This document shows positions 25,988 to 35,572 of a stretch of 64,000 nt of DNA, one piece after another (the first letter of the stretch is position 1; the number at the start of each line of letters is the position of its first letter). The notes below the pieces were generated by a model, which worked only from the letters and a program-made list of their open reading frames with translations, was not told the DNA's origin and made no database searches. This stretch comes from CAVTLG01 sp963802635. GTDB taxonomy: Bacteria; Chloroflexota; Ktedonobacteria; Ktedonobacterales; Ktedonobacteraceae. A program made the translations under genes and the position numbers. Location of the stretch: the NCBI GenBank assembly GCA_963802635.1, contig CAWDJJ010000001.1:1116001-1180000 (forward strand). The letters run 5' to 3'.

Positions 25988-26507
25988 GCGCGCAACTCCA
26001 TCTGGTCGTTGATATTGCTGGCTAAAATAGGCATAGGCGTAAATTGGTATGCATAATTTATCGCATCGCTAAATTATCATAATGACTCTCAATATGTCAA
26101 TCAATGGGTCATTCAGTATCTCTCTTTGAGCCTCTCTTGTAGACTGCATGGCAATGTGCGTTGATTGCTTGTACCAGGCATGTGGATAGTGGATCACTTT
26201 TCTCCTCACAATATTGATATGCAAACACAGCGTCAAGTACCCATTCTCTGCTTCTGTAATATGTAATGTTGTAATATTTAGGCTCTCAAATCGCCTGAGA
26301 AGCCACGTTGTAAATGTGACAGCGAGGAATCGCTGTGATGTTTTACTGTAACATTTTGCTTTTTATTATATATATTAGCATATAATAATATATTTGCACG
26401 AAGTAAGCTATGTTGTATCTTGATTATACTAACACTGTGAGCCTGAGTGAGGGCTAGACGTTGTCAACGCAATTGTTCGATTGTGCTTCTCTCCATGTAT
26501 GATAGAT

Positions 26508-26547
26508 CAGTTGTAGAGGAATGCAGAAGAGCTTTCCTCTACAACTG
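26508..26547. repeat. Perfect 14-bp hairpin upstream of the TIR island
   Basis: CAGTTGTAGAGGAA (26508-26521) and TTCCTCTACAACTG (26534-26547) are exact inverted copies around a 12-base loop. No T-run follows on either side, so it is either a protein-binding dyad, a small structured RNA or an insertion remnant. Confidence 0.6.
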
Positions 26548-26839
26548 AAAAGAGCAAGTGTGTCGCTGTAACTTGACTCGATTAACGAACTTATCGTTTG
26601 TGTTCAGTGAAAGTGGGTGCTACTAGTGGATCACTTGCCATTTGTGTCAGCAGCTTTCTGCAATGTACCACACAATATTCATGATTGCATCCCGTCATTA
26701 TCTTCATACCTAGTGCGTTTTTTCATAAGTTCCATCTCTCCTCAGTGTCGCTTCGCTATGTATCGTTACACAAAAATCAGCAATACATCCTTTACAATAG
26801 ATGCCTTTAGATAAAGCTCAATATTATACTACCACTAGT

Positions 26840-26868
26840 TTGACAGAATAGTACTTTTCAGTTAAAGT
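26840..26868 (+). promoter_or_regulatory. Promoter of the STAND-TPR-TIR gene
   Basis: TTGACA (26840-26845), 17 bases, TAAAGT (26863-26868), with the start codon 50 bases further on. The -35 and spacing are perfect; the -10 is weaker. A GAGGA ribosome site precedes the ATG at 26918. Confidence 0.55.
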
Positions 26869-26917
26869 AATATACGAGCAACTGTTAACGTGTTTAACTA
26901 ATCGAGGATTTGTAACC

Positions 26918-29900
26918 ATGGGTTTTATTAAAACCAATAATCAGGCGAATTTGCAGACTTCGACCGATATGCGTAATATTTTTGTCGGTCGGACTAAAGA
27001 AGTAGAATTTTTTATACGGGAAATTCTTGAGCCAGAAGAGCCTACTTACAATATTATTTCTATTTATGGTATACCCGGAGTAGGTAAATCTACTTTGTTA
27101 ACTAGGTTTATAAATATATGTTATGAAACTGACTTTAAAGACTATTGTTTAACCGCGCAAGTAGATGAAATGCAATCAACTACTTCATATATAATGGAAA
27201 AATTTGCTGAACAGATTCGTATTGCTGGTTATCCCCTCGTTGATTTTGAACAAGCTCTGCATAATTATAATGATGATACGTTACCCAATTTTCGCACAAG
27301 TCAAGGCATCGAAAGAAAAATCTTCTTAGAAAAAGATACATTTAGTTCTAACGATTATGTACTGGGAAATAGTTTAAATCTAGATAGACATTCAAGAGAG
27401 GGCATGAGTTCAGTTCTTCAAAATTTTGAAGAAGCATATCGTCATCGTCAGCTTTTCAAAGATATAGAAAGAAAGGATGATCCTATCTCTGGATTGACGG
27501 ATGCTTTTATCAACGATCTTAATCGGTTAGCCAATACTACTGTTGCTCTAGGTCCTCAGATAGCAAAACATTCAAGAAGAATACTACTATTTTTTGATTC
27601 TTTTGAGCAGTTAGCTAAGTATGCTACTCCTTGGTTGTTGAAATATTTTTTAGATGCCAGTATTAATCCAAATATCGTATTGATAGTATCTGGAGAGTTG
27701 GTCATTGAACAATCTATTCATAGCTATTATAGACACTGGCAAAAGTACAAAAGTGCTATTCATTCGATTTTCTTAGATAGTTTTACAAAAGATGAAGCTT
27801 GCGAATACCTCAACGCTCAGGGTATTACTGACTCGCAGTACATCACTACGCTGCTTAGTCTTTCTGATAGGTTGCCTGCATCTTTGAGCCTATTGGCATC
27901 TAGTACTTATGGAGACGTTGATGTCACAAAGAATGTGGTTGATAATTTTTTGCGTAGGATACCTGAAGATGAGAGTGTAAAGAGAAAATTAGCATTAGAG
28001 GGATCACTTTTGAGTAGGCCTTTTAATCAAGATGACCTAAAAGCTTTTACTTATGTATCTGAGAAAGATCGGCCTGTTTTATATCGTTGGTTATGCGAGC
28101 AATCTTTCGTGCATAGTAATCCATTGGATGGAAGGCACAGCTATCGAGATCAAGCGCGGAATAATTTTAGTCGTCATCTTCGTCAGATTTCTCCCGATCA
28201 GTATCAAAGCACAAGAAAGACTTTAGCTTCCTATTATCAGCAGCAGCTCGAGAAGATCCAAACAGAAGCAGGAAGTGGGATGTATAAAACTACTGAGTGG
28301 TTAGAGCTTGTTTTAGCCCTATCATATCAGCTCTTTTTGTCGTCGGATGAGGGAAGCCATATTAATGCTATCGAGAAAATTTTGGATGCCTATATGCATA
28401 CTAATATTAAGCAAGATGGCGAAATAATTAGGTTTTTACGCGGGATATCAGAGGATAAGCCTACAAATATGGCTAATGCAGATGCTCGGCGAATAGCTAA
28501 CTATCTTACACAGTACATTGAGACTAGCCCAAATAAGCATGTGCAAGAGTTTCTCGCCGCAACAAGCTTTTTTATAGAAAAGGTAAGCAAGGGAATACCC
28601 ATGAAGCCACTGTTACTAGCGCGTATTTATCGTGCTAGAGGAGGTGCTTATTTCTCGCAGCGGAAATTCCAACTGGCAATCGCTGATTTTAATCAAGCTA
28701 TTGGTTGCAATCCTTCATCTGTTTCTGCCTATATGCATCGTGGACAAGTCTATTACCGATTGAAGGACTACAATAAGGCCTTGGCTGATCTTGACCATGC
28801 TATTCAACTTGATTCTAACGATGAAATGCTATTTATACTTCGTGGTCAAGTTCGCCAAAATATGGGTTGTTATGAAGACGCGTTATGTGATTTCGAACGT
28901 GTGCTTGAATTGAGTACGAAGCCACATCCCATATTTTATATTCTTAAAGGACAACTGCTTTATAATATGGGAAAGTACCAAGAGGCTAGCGATCCACTCA
29001 TTAAAGGATTGGCGGGAGATCCTGAAATAACGGTGTCTTGGTTACTGGTTGCACAAGTTTATCTGAAAATACATCCTTATCAAGATATTCCTAGATTTTT
29101 AAAAGCTATTCCAGTACCTAAAGCTGATTCTGTATCGGTAGTTATTAACCGAGCTGCGGCTATAGCGGACATAGGTCATCATGAAGAAGCAGTTGTTGAT
29201 CTTGCACATATAACGGAGTTAGAACCAGAGAATCCTGAACCTTTTGTTCAACTCGGAATTGTCTATAATAAAATTGGATATTACGAACATGCCATCGAGA
29301 GCTTTACGAGAGTTCTTGAAATTGACTCTAAACACTTTCGTGCAATGCTTCATCGAAGTCAATCCTATTGTAATTTGAATAATTATACAGATGCTCTTCA
29401 TGATTTGAATAGTCTATTGGGACAGAATGCGAATAATGATTCTGCACTTTTTTGTCGTAGCCAAGTATATAGACATTTGAGGCAGTATAACGAATCAATG
29501 AGAGATATCGATGCTATAATAAAGAATAACCAGGATTTTGAGCATAAAGTTTTAGAGGAGAAAGGAAAAATATGGAAAGCAAAGGGAAAAAGTAAAGAAG
29601 CTCTCGATACTTTTGTAGAGGGATTGAAAAAAGAACCAGAATGCGAAGATTGTTGGGAAGAGTTAGGAGAAATATATGGTACTTTATACTCTTGTAAAGA
29701 GCTTCCAAGGCTATTGCGAGAGGTACCGGTTCCCGACAAGGAAAAGCCCTCTGTCATATGTCGCCGTGGTAGATCTATGTTCGCTATGCGATGTTATGAA
29801 GAAGCTCTCTTAGACTTCAGCCGAGCTATTGAGATCGAACCTGGCAATGAGCAGGCCCTTTTATTACGTAGTCGAACTTATGTGCATTTCGATGCCTACC

Positions 29901-31705
29901 AGAAAGCGCTGGAAGATCTAAATAGTATTAAGCAAAATAACGAATATGTTTCACATGCCGTGCAAGAGGAGATAGGAGAAGCCTTGCTGCAGTTGGGTAA
30001 GAATGAACAGGCCTTTGACACTTTCATCGACGCATTGAAAACTAAGGGTATGTGTGCGCGCTGCTGGAAGGGTTTGGTAATGTCATATGAGATGTTGAAT
30101 GATCACGATGGAACAGTTCAATGGCTGAGAAAGTTTTCTGTAACTGGTACTAGTGAAGAAGCAACGCTACCTTTTCGTGCTCAAGCCCTAGTACATACAC
30201 ATCATTATGAGGCAGCAATCCAAATACTCGTTGAGGCTATTGAACTTAAAATAAATGATTTTAAAAATATGCTTCTTCTCAGTGAAATATATAACGAACT
30301 GGAGCGTTATGAAGAGTCCTTAGAGATATTAACTAAAATTTTAAAATTTAGACCCAATAATGTTGAGGCGACTTTAAAGCGTGGTAAACTCTATTGTCTC
30401 ATGAATCAGCCTAGAAAAGCATTGCAAGATTTTGACCGTGCGATAAGGCTAGATCCTGGCCTAGAGCATGAAGTTCAAGAAGGGAGAGGAATAGCTTTTT
30501 ATTCCTTGCAGAGGTATAGAGAGGCCATCAGAGCGTTTTCTCAAGCCTTAGGGACCAAGTCAACTTGTGATGAATGTTGGCAGAGATTAGCAAATACGTA
30601 TGAAGCATCTTTTGATAAAAGTACGGTTCCTAATCTGTTGAAAGAAGTACCGATATTGAATACTAATAAAGCGTTAGCAATTGCAAGCCGTGCTGAGGCT
30701 CTAAGAGAATTGGGATATTATCATGAGGCACTTATAGACTTTAAATATGCCTTTGATCTCGATGAGATCGCGATCACAGACTATTCTACTAGTTATGGTT
30801 TAGTATTTAGCTATCTTGGATACTATGCTGAAGCGATTAAATGCTACAAAAATTTATCGAGGCGTCAGACTGTTTATAGGAATCTCTATAATATTGCAGT
30901 TGTTATGGTTCGTTGGAAGGGTTTTCCTGAAGCTCAAGAGGATTTTGATGTAGCGCATGAAGCTCTCCTCGCTCAGGTCCATACTGTTAACTATCCGGAA
31001 GCTTTTTATGGCTTAAGTGGACTGACAGCTCTTACAGGTAATAACACTCAGGCGTTGGAATATTTACATCAAGCTATCTTATTTGGCGGTGCAGAAATTA
31101 TTCAATGGATGAAGCGCGATATTGCTTGGCTGGATCTACGTTCTGATGAACGCTTCAATGTTTTAATTGCGAATAATGGGAAGTTGCATGAAAATGAGGT
31201 GAGTTTTTATTGGGAAAAGAGCGGAGAAAAGCAAAAAATAATTAAAAAAGAAATTATTGCTTTAGGTCCAGTTAACAGCCCTATTACTCTTAATTCCTCA
31301 CGCCCCAAAGCTTTTTTATGTTGCTCCCCTGATGATAAAGTTGCTGTACAGGATCTGTATCACCGCTTAGTGGCTGATGGGATTGATGCCTGGTTTAGTG
31401 AAAAAGATTTATTGCCTGGACAAGACAGAGAGATGGAAATAGAGAAATCGATACGTTCTTCTGATGCTGTAGTTATTTGCTTATCATCCAATATACAAAA
31501 AAATGGTCATTTTCATAAGCAGATTTCGTACGCGTTAAGAATGTTTGACGAGATTCCCGCAGGTAAAATATTTCTTATTCCTGTTAAGTTGGAAGAGTGT
31601 GAATTACCCGAGGATTTAAGGCGCTTGTATTCTGTTAACCTTTTTGATGAGGAAGGTTATGAGCGTTTAATCAAGTCATTACGTTCTAAATTTATAGAAA
31701 ATTAG
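26918..31705 (+). CDS. Giant STAND ATPase-TPR-TIR protein
   Basis: 1595 aa. FVGRTKEVEFFIREIL (22-37) is the entry motif of AAA/NACHT-like STAND ATPases. P-loop GIPGVGKST is at 51-59 and Walker B ILLFFDSFEQ at about 222-231. A winged-helix region follows to about 530, then a long TPR array from about 560 to 1420 (for example YMHRGQVYYRLKDYNKALAD, FVQLGIVYNKIGYYEHAIES). Residues 1461-1595 are a TIR domain (KAFLCCSPDDKVAVQDLYHR, WFSEKDLLPGQD, VVICLSS). Order sensor-switch-effector is as in bacterial STAND immune proteins, with TIR as the presumed NAD-cleaving or signalling part. In the TIR loop the position where related domains carry Glu (WLDEENLLPG in the next gene) is Lys, so activity is doubtful. 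Codon use is strongly AT-rich compared with flanking genes, a sign of transfer. The next gene, 100 bp downstream, is a second TIR. Confidence 0.88.
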   Translation: MGFIKTNNQANLQTSTDMRNIFVGRTKEVEFFIREILEPEEPTYNIISIYGIPGVGKSTLLTRFINICYETDFKDYCLTAQVDEMQSTTSYIMEKFAEQIRIAGYPLVDFEQALHNYNDDTLPNFRTSQGIERKIFLEKDTFSSNDYVLGNSLNLDRHSREGMSSVLQNFEEAYRHRQLFKDIERKDDPISGLTDAFINDLNRLANTTVALGPQIAKHSRRILLFFDSFEQLAKYATPWLLKYFLDASINPNIVLIVSGELVIEQSIHSYYRHWQKYKSAIHSIFLDSFTKDEACEYLNAQGITDSQYITTLLSLSDRLPASLSLLASSTYGDVDVTKNVVDNFLRRIPEDESVKRKLALEGSLLSRPFNQDDLKAFTYVSEKDRPVLYRWLCEQSFVHSNPLDGRHSYRDQARNNFSRHLRQISPDQYQSTRKTLASYYQQQLEKIQTEAGSGMYKTTEWLELVLALSYQLFLSSDEGSHINAIEKILDAYMHTNIKQDGEIIRFLRGISEDKPTNMANADARRIANYLTQYIETSPNKHVQEFLAATSFFIEKVSKGIPMKPLLLARIYRARGGAYFSQRKFQLAIADFNQAIGCNPSSVSAYMHRGQVYYRLKDYNKALADLDHAIQLDSNDEMLFILRGQVRQNMGCYEDALCDFERVLELSTKPHPIFYILKGQLLYNMGKYQEASDPLIKGLAGDPEITVSWLLVAQVYLKIHPYQDIPRFLKAIPVPKADSVSVVINRAAAIADIGHHEEAVVDLAHITELEPENPEPFVQLGIVYNKIGYYEHAIESFTRVLEIDSKHFRAMLHRSQSYCNLNNYTDALHDLNSLLGQNANNDSALFCRSQVYRHLRQYNESMRDIDAIIKNNQDFEHKVLEEKGKIWKAKGKSKEALDTFVEGLKKEPECEDCWEELGEIYGTLYSCKELPRLLREVPVPDKEKPSVICRRGRSMFAMRCYEEALLDFSRAIEIEPGNEQALLLRSRTYVHFDAYQKALEDLNSIKQNNEYVSHAVQEEIGEALLQLGKNEQAFDTFIDALKTKGMCARCWKGLVMSYEMLNDHDGTVQWLRKFSVTGTSEEATLPFRAQALVHTHHYEAAIQILVEAIELKINDFKNMLLLSEIYNELERYEESLEILTKILKFRPNNVEATLKRGKLYCLMNQPRKALQDFDRAIRLDPGLEHEVQEGRGIAFYSLQRYREAIRAFSQALGTKSTCDECWQRLANTYEASFDKSTVPNLLKEVPILNTNKALAIASRAEALRELGYYHEALIDFKYAFDLDEIAITDYSTSYGLVFSYLGYYAEAIKCYKNLSRRQTVYRNLYNIAVVMVRWKGFPEAQEDFDVAHEALLAQVHTVNYPEAFYGLSGLTALTGNNTQALEYLHQAILFGGAEIIQWMKRDIAWLDLRSDERFNVLIANNGKLHENEVSFYWEKSGEKQKIIKKEIIALGPVNSPITLNSSRPKAFLCCSPDDKVAVQDLYHRLVADGIDAWFSEKDLLPGQDREMEIEKSIRSSDAVVICLSSNIQKNGHFHKQISYALRMFDEIPAGKIFLIPVKLEECELPEDLRRLYSVNLFDEEGYERLIKSLRSKFIEN

Positions 31706-31804
31706 AAGCTTTGTCTGTATACGGCAAAACATACATTTCATATAGTGAAAATAAATGCTTCCGCTAAATTTCTGGGAGGCATTATTGATAGGAGATGAAA
31801 AGGA

Positions 31805-32266
31805 ATGAGTACTAATCAGTCACATATCGACAATCCAACAGTTAAATCACCTTTACGTGTTTTCTTATGTCATTCTTGGAGTGATAAGCTAGTTGTACGT
31901 AATCTCTATCGTCGTTTGAAAACTGACCATGTAGATGCTTGGCTTGATGAGGAAAATTTATTACCAGGACAGGACTGGCATTTAGAAATTCGAAAAGCAG
32001 TGCGAAGTAGTCAAGCAATTATTATTTGCCTCTCAAAAGCTTCTGTCACTAAGATCGGCTTTGTCAACAAGGAGATTAAGTATGCCTTAGATGTTGCGGA
32101 TCAACAGCCAGAGGGAGCCATTTTTATTATTCCGCTTAAGCTAGAGGAATGTGTTGTCCCTGATCGACTTAGAACTTGGCAGTGGGTCAATTTCTTTGAG
32201 CCTGATGGTTATAAGAGATTAATGAATGCTCTACAAGCGCGTGCACATGAACTTGAGATATCTTAG
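31805..32266 (+). CDS. Stand-alone TIR-domain protein
   Basis: 153 aa, almost entirely a TIR domain: LRVFLCHSWSDKLVVRNLYR opens strand A and helix A, WLDEENLLPGQDWHLEIRKA is the BB-loop/active-site region with Glu49-Glu50, IIICLSKASV is the central strand, and IPLKLEECVVPDRL follows. Glu50 aligns with the Glu of the SARM1-type motif, so this TIR keeps the expected catalytic residue that the larger neighbour seems to lack. ATG 31805 is preceded by AGGAGATGAAAAGG. Same strand, 100 bp after the STAND-TPR-TIR gene, with no terminator seen between, and similarly AT-rich. Probably its effector or partner; this is inference. Confidence 0.87.
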   Translation: MSTNQSHIDNPTVKSPLRVFLCHSWSDKLVVRNLYRRLKTDHVDAWLDEENLLPGQDWHLEIRKAVRSSQAIIICLSKASVTKIGFVNKEIKYALDVADQQPEGAIFIIPLKLEECVVPDRLRTWQWVNFFEPDGYKRLMNALQARAHELEIS

Positions 32267-32303
32267 AAGCACATATTCCTGGGAAATTCAGAGCAAAAAA
32301 CGC

Positions 32304-34076
32304 CTACTCAGATGGTGATGGCCTCTTTTGCGTGATTGTATGACATTCTTCTATAGGTAGCACTGGTGTGATCCTTGTCTCCGGCTGATAGCGAATGGGG
32401 CGCAACAGGAAGAACAGCAACGCACACAAAGGCGGCATAATAGTAGTCAGGCAAGTAAAGCCAATCCAGGTACCGACCGGAGGGTAGCCATGTGCGAACA
32501 GGTAGATGCAGTGGGCGGAAGCAGTGAAAGCCAGCGTAAAAGCGATCCAGGCCCGTCCAACACGATCCTGTCCAACGGGTAGGCAGATAGCCGCCAGCCC
32601 GACGATCCACAGGACATACCAGGGAAAAAACCAGGAAGTGACAATCAGCAGCATGCCTAGCACTCCAATGGAAGCCAGAGCCAGCGTCCTCGTCGTAGGG
32701 ACACGCCACAGCCAGATAATTCCTATAGCCATCATCACTGCCAGCATGATGATAGTGATGTCTTGCCAGGTCTGATGCAAGAGAAACACCTGCAAAAGAG
32801 CATTGGCCCAGCCATGAGTTGCTGTGGGATAGAACATCGCCCATTTTTGTAGGGCTTGCAGTAGAGAGCCATAAGCCAGGCTGGCAGAAGGCGGCGCAGT
32901 GAAGCTAGCGACAATCGCAGAGAGCGTGTGTCCGAGCCAGAATGGTAGATAAAAAGCTAGCGTCACAACAACGCTGATCAGCAACGCGGGAATCAGTACC
33001 CGTAATGCGAGTCCCCAGCGCAGCGTATGCAGTCGGCGTAGTGAGAGGGTAACGTGATCTGGTTGCAACGTCTTGCGTGCCAGGAGTACAAGCAAGAAAA
33101 GAACCAGTGGGGCAGCGGTAAATTTGATCAGCGTTGCCAGCAAAAAGGCGAGTAGCGGCGGCACATAGCCACGTGCGAGATGCAGCGTCCCATCTTTTTC
33201 AGCACGGACGCAAGCGTAGATGCCCAGTAGTATAAGCGTCACCATGCAGATATCCATGTGTGCTCCCAGCACGCTTTCTTGCAGCGTGAGCGGATTCCAG
33301 GCGTAGAGCAGCGTACCCAGGGCTATGGTTTTGGCTGAGCGTCCCATGCTGCGCAATATCACGCCGACGAGTAGCATGTTAAGCAACTGTGCGACCAGCC
33401 CTAATGTACGATACAAGAGCACATAGTCCAGCGTATGATTGCCTGCCAACAGTGCAAATAGGGCGCTGACGACCAACCAGAGTGGTCCATAGGCCGCGAG
33501 AGCATTGCTCCAGTCATCCAGGTGTATGAGTGGGTCCTGCGGATAGCGGGTGAGTGTGACGAAGTAGGGATTGGCATGATAGACAACCAGTAAGCGACCA
33601 TAGCCTGCATAGACATAGGCGTCATGCGAGAGCATCGCTGGCGTAAAAAAGAAGATGAGACTACATATGATTGTTCCCAGCCAGATCACGCTCGTCACAC
33701 GTCGATAATCGCTAGCGAATGGTTGACGGTAGAGCCAGTATATACTGAGGGCGTAGATAGCAAATTCGAGAGCCACCAGCGCTAGAAATAAAATCACGTG
33801 CGTTGACATATGTGCCGCAAGTGTATTGTTGTGCGGCCAGAAGTTCGTAGGTAGCCAGGAACCAATCGCTATCAGCAGCGAAGTAGTCGGTAGCGAACGC
33901 AACACACTTGTTCCAGCCAAGCGGTTGAGAGGAGCAACACTGATCAGCACACACAGCACAAAGGCGAAGGTGCAAAAGAAAAGACCTCCCATTGATGCTA
34001 GCCGCCTAGCACGCGTATGCTGCTGATCGGTCAGGACGAGAGAATGATCCTCAATACATTTTTTCGTAGAAGACAT
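32304..34076 (-). CDS. GT-C membrane glycosyltransferase, MptB-like
   Basis: 590 aa with about 12 membrane segments. The first large outside loop carries HDAYVYAGYGRLLVVYHANPY with an acidic residue, then YPQDPLIHLDDWSN and AYGPLWLVVSALFAL, a pattern seen in polyprenol-phosphate-mannose-dependent mannosyltransferases of the MptA/MptB type. It would move a sugar from a lipid carrier onto an envelope glycan or glycolipid at the outer membrane face. It is convergent with the TIR gene, 37 bp away. With 34123-35268 and 43183-47734 it forms a group of membrane glycosyltransferases on one strand, interrupted by the HEAT-repeat block. Confidence 0.82.
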   Translation of the reverse strand: MSSTKKCIEDHSLVLTDQQHTRARRLASMGGLFFCTFAFVLCVLISVAPLNRLAGTSVLRSLPTTSLLIAIGSWLPTNFWPHNNTLAAHMSTHVILFLALVALEFAIYALSIYWLYRQPFASDYRRVTSVIWLGTIICSLIFFFTPAMLSHDAYVYAGYGRLLVVYHANPYFVTLTRYPQDPLIHLDDWSNALAAYGPLWLVVSALFALLAGNHTLDYVLLYRTLGLVAQLLNMLLVGVILRSMGRSAKTIALGTLLYAWNPLTLQESVLGAHMDICMVTLILLGIYACVRAEKDGTLHLARGYVPPLLAFLLATLIKFTAAPLVLFLLVLLARKTLQPDHVTLSLRRLHTLRWGLALRVLIPALLISVVVTLAFYLPFWLGHTLSAIVASFTAPPSASLAYGSLLQALQKWAMFYPTATHGWANALLQVFLLHQTWQDITIIMLAVMMAIGIIWLWRVPTTRTLALASIGVLGMLLIVTSWFFPWYVLWIVGLAAICLPVGQDRVGRAWIAFTLAFTASAHCIYLFAHGYPPVGTWIGFTCLTTIMPPLCALLFFLLRPIRYQPETRITPVLPIEECHTITQKRPSPSE

Positions 34077-34122
34077 ATCTGATCCTATGTATGTATGTAC
34101 AACAATTCTTAAAGAAAATAGA

Positions 34123-35268
34123 CTACACCATCCACTTATTCATCACAAAGAGCAAACTCAACGCCGCAAGCAACGCCGGGAAAATCCACAGGAGCGCTTG
34201 ATGGAAGCGTGGATGACGTATACCGAGCATGGCTAATGTAATAAAGGCCGGAAACATTTCCAACACAAAGCGTTGATTTGATATCAACGGATCTGGCTGT
34301 CTGATACTGGGACTGAGCAGCATAGAGAGCAGCAACGCTGCTGTCCAGAGCGTATAGCTCAGGCGTAGCTTCTGGTATCCCAGAATAGCTAGTGTGATAA
34401 AGCCAGTCGTCGCACTGAGATCGAGCAAGATATGTACCTGATTAAATGAGCCGAAAGGCTGGAACCAGAAAAGATCAACGACACCTAGTATGGGGCTGAG
34501 CCAGGGCCATGCCAGGTAGCGCGACCAGTGATACTGCACGGAAGCGAATTCAATGGGATTTCCCGTGAGCTTCCAACAATAAAAGCAATAGATCAGCGTA
34601 CCTAGTGGTATCAGCATGGTTGAAGCTAACGCAGTGAGAATGTTCCGCCGTGTTGCCAGAATGTTTTCGCGCGCGACCCACAATTCATAAACATACGGTA
34701 TTACCATCAGAACACCAGTCGAGCGTGTGAGTGCAGCCAGGAAACCGAGCAGACCAGCTAGCCACCAGCGTTGACGGCGCAGCGCGAGGAATGTGCTGAT
34801 AATAAAAAAGAGGAAAAGCGATTCGTTGTAGGCCGCAAAGAAGAAAAAAGCCGTCGGAAAGATACACAGATACAGCAGTGTGCGCCGAGCTACCTGTTCT
34901 CCCGCGCTATCGACAGCGAGCTGATAGAGCACAAACAGCGTACCTAAGAGCGCTGCATTGCTCACCAGCATAGCTGCGAGCAGATCGGTCCCATTGCCCA
35001 GAACGTGAGCAAGCGCAACGGTCAGGAGCGGAAACAACGGGAAAAAGGCCATGTCGAACGGTGGCTTATAGCCGAATTGAGCGATACTCACATATCTTAT
35101 CGCGTCCCACTGGTTCCACTGCGTAAGCAATGTTACCGCACTCACCGGGGCGCTACTATATTTATCTTGCGTGAGCAAGACATAACCGCAATAGGTCACG
35201 AGTATCAACATCAAGCGCGTTGCGAGAAATAACCAGAGAATGTCTCTGATAGGAGCACGTTTCATCAT
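34123..35268 (-). CDS. GT-C membrane mannosyltransferase, PIG-V-like, copy 1
   Basis: 381 aa with about nine or ten membrane segments. Starts MMKRAPIRDILWLFLATRL. The first outside loop has the acidic signature TQWNQWDAIRYVSIAQFGY (WDxxxY), followed by AFFPLFPLL, which is the PIG-V (GPI mannosyltransferase 2) pattern. LCIFPTAFFFFAAYNESLFL is another conserved loop with Glu. Predicted to use a polyprenyl-phosphate sugar donor. The paralogue at 43183-44328 has exactly the same length and near-identical blocks throughout, so the two arose by duplication; the whole 35.3-43.2 kb HEAT block now separates them. Confidence 0.85.
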   Translation of the reverse strand: MMKRAPIRDILWLFLATRLMLILVTYCGYVLLTQDKYSSAPVSAVTLLTQWNQWDAIRYVSIAQFGYKPPFDMAFFPLFPLLTVALAHVLGNGTDLLAAMLVSNAALLGTLFVLYQLAVDSAGEQVARRTLLYLCIFPTAFFFFAAYNESLFLFFIISTFLALRRQRWWLAGLLGFLAALTRSTGVLMVIPYVYELWVARENILATRRNILTALASTMLIPLGTLIYCFYCWKLTGNPIEFASVQYHWSRYLAWPWLSPILGVVDLFWFQPFGSFNQVHILLDLSATTGFITLAILGYQKLRLSYTLWTAALLLSMLLSPSIRQPDPLISNQRFVLEMFPAFITLAMLGIRHPRFHQALLWIFPALLAALSLLFVMNKWMV

Positions 35269-35572
35269 GAGCCTCAGAGCTTAGATTTGCTAAAAGATTG
35301 TATGTTAGTTAATAAAGAAACGTTTTGCGAAGGTCAGGCGTCACGTGTCCCTGCATTCTGTACTAAGAAAGAGTTTTCCCTATCAGGAAAATCCGCTGTT
35401 GGAAGAAGCAGCAAACTGTCCCTCTTCTTTTCTGGAAAGAAGAGAGAACACTGGTTATACTCTACTGGTGAAGATCGGTCGCGTGAGGTGCCGAGCATTT
35501 TCTGCAGAAAAGACAGTCAGTCTTTGGAGCCTCTTGTAAGACAAGACCATCGGTGATGGAGTAGGAGATAAA
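35269..35572 (+). promoter_or_regulatory. Upstream region of HEAT gene 1, duplicated before HEAT gene 2
   Basis: No gene. From about 35365 it aligns with 38465-38681: shared blocks include AACTGTCCCT/AATTGTCCCT, GGTTATACT (35452-35460 and 38553-38561), GCATGAGGTAC/GCGTGAGGTGC, and TGGAGCCTCT. The conserved TATACT is a likely -10. A GTAGGAG ribosome site leads to ATG 35573. Confidence 0.5.

Larger units (their letters stand above)
25988..26917. other. Long AT-rich gene-free stretch upstream of the TIR island
   Basis: 930 bp with no supported gene. It contains a CAGCGA/TCGCTG hairpin near 26320-26336, a run of TATA-rich sequence at 26350-26400, a perfect 14-bp hairpin at 26508-26547 and a promoter at 26840-26868. 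Base composition shifts here from the GC-moderate kinase gene to the AT-rich TIR genes, so the left border of an acquired segment may lie inside it. Confidence 0.55.

Noticed and set aside
28600..31200. Tandem DNA repeats in the TPR array as a possible CRISPR or satellite
   Set aside because: The units are diverged at DNA level and conserved only as protein; no spacer pattern.
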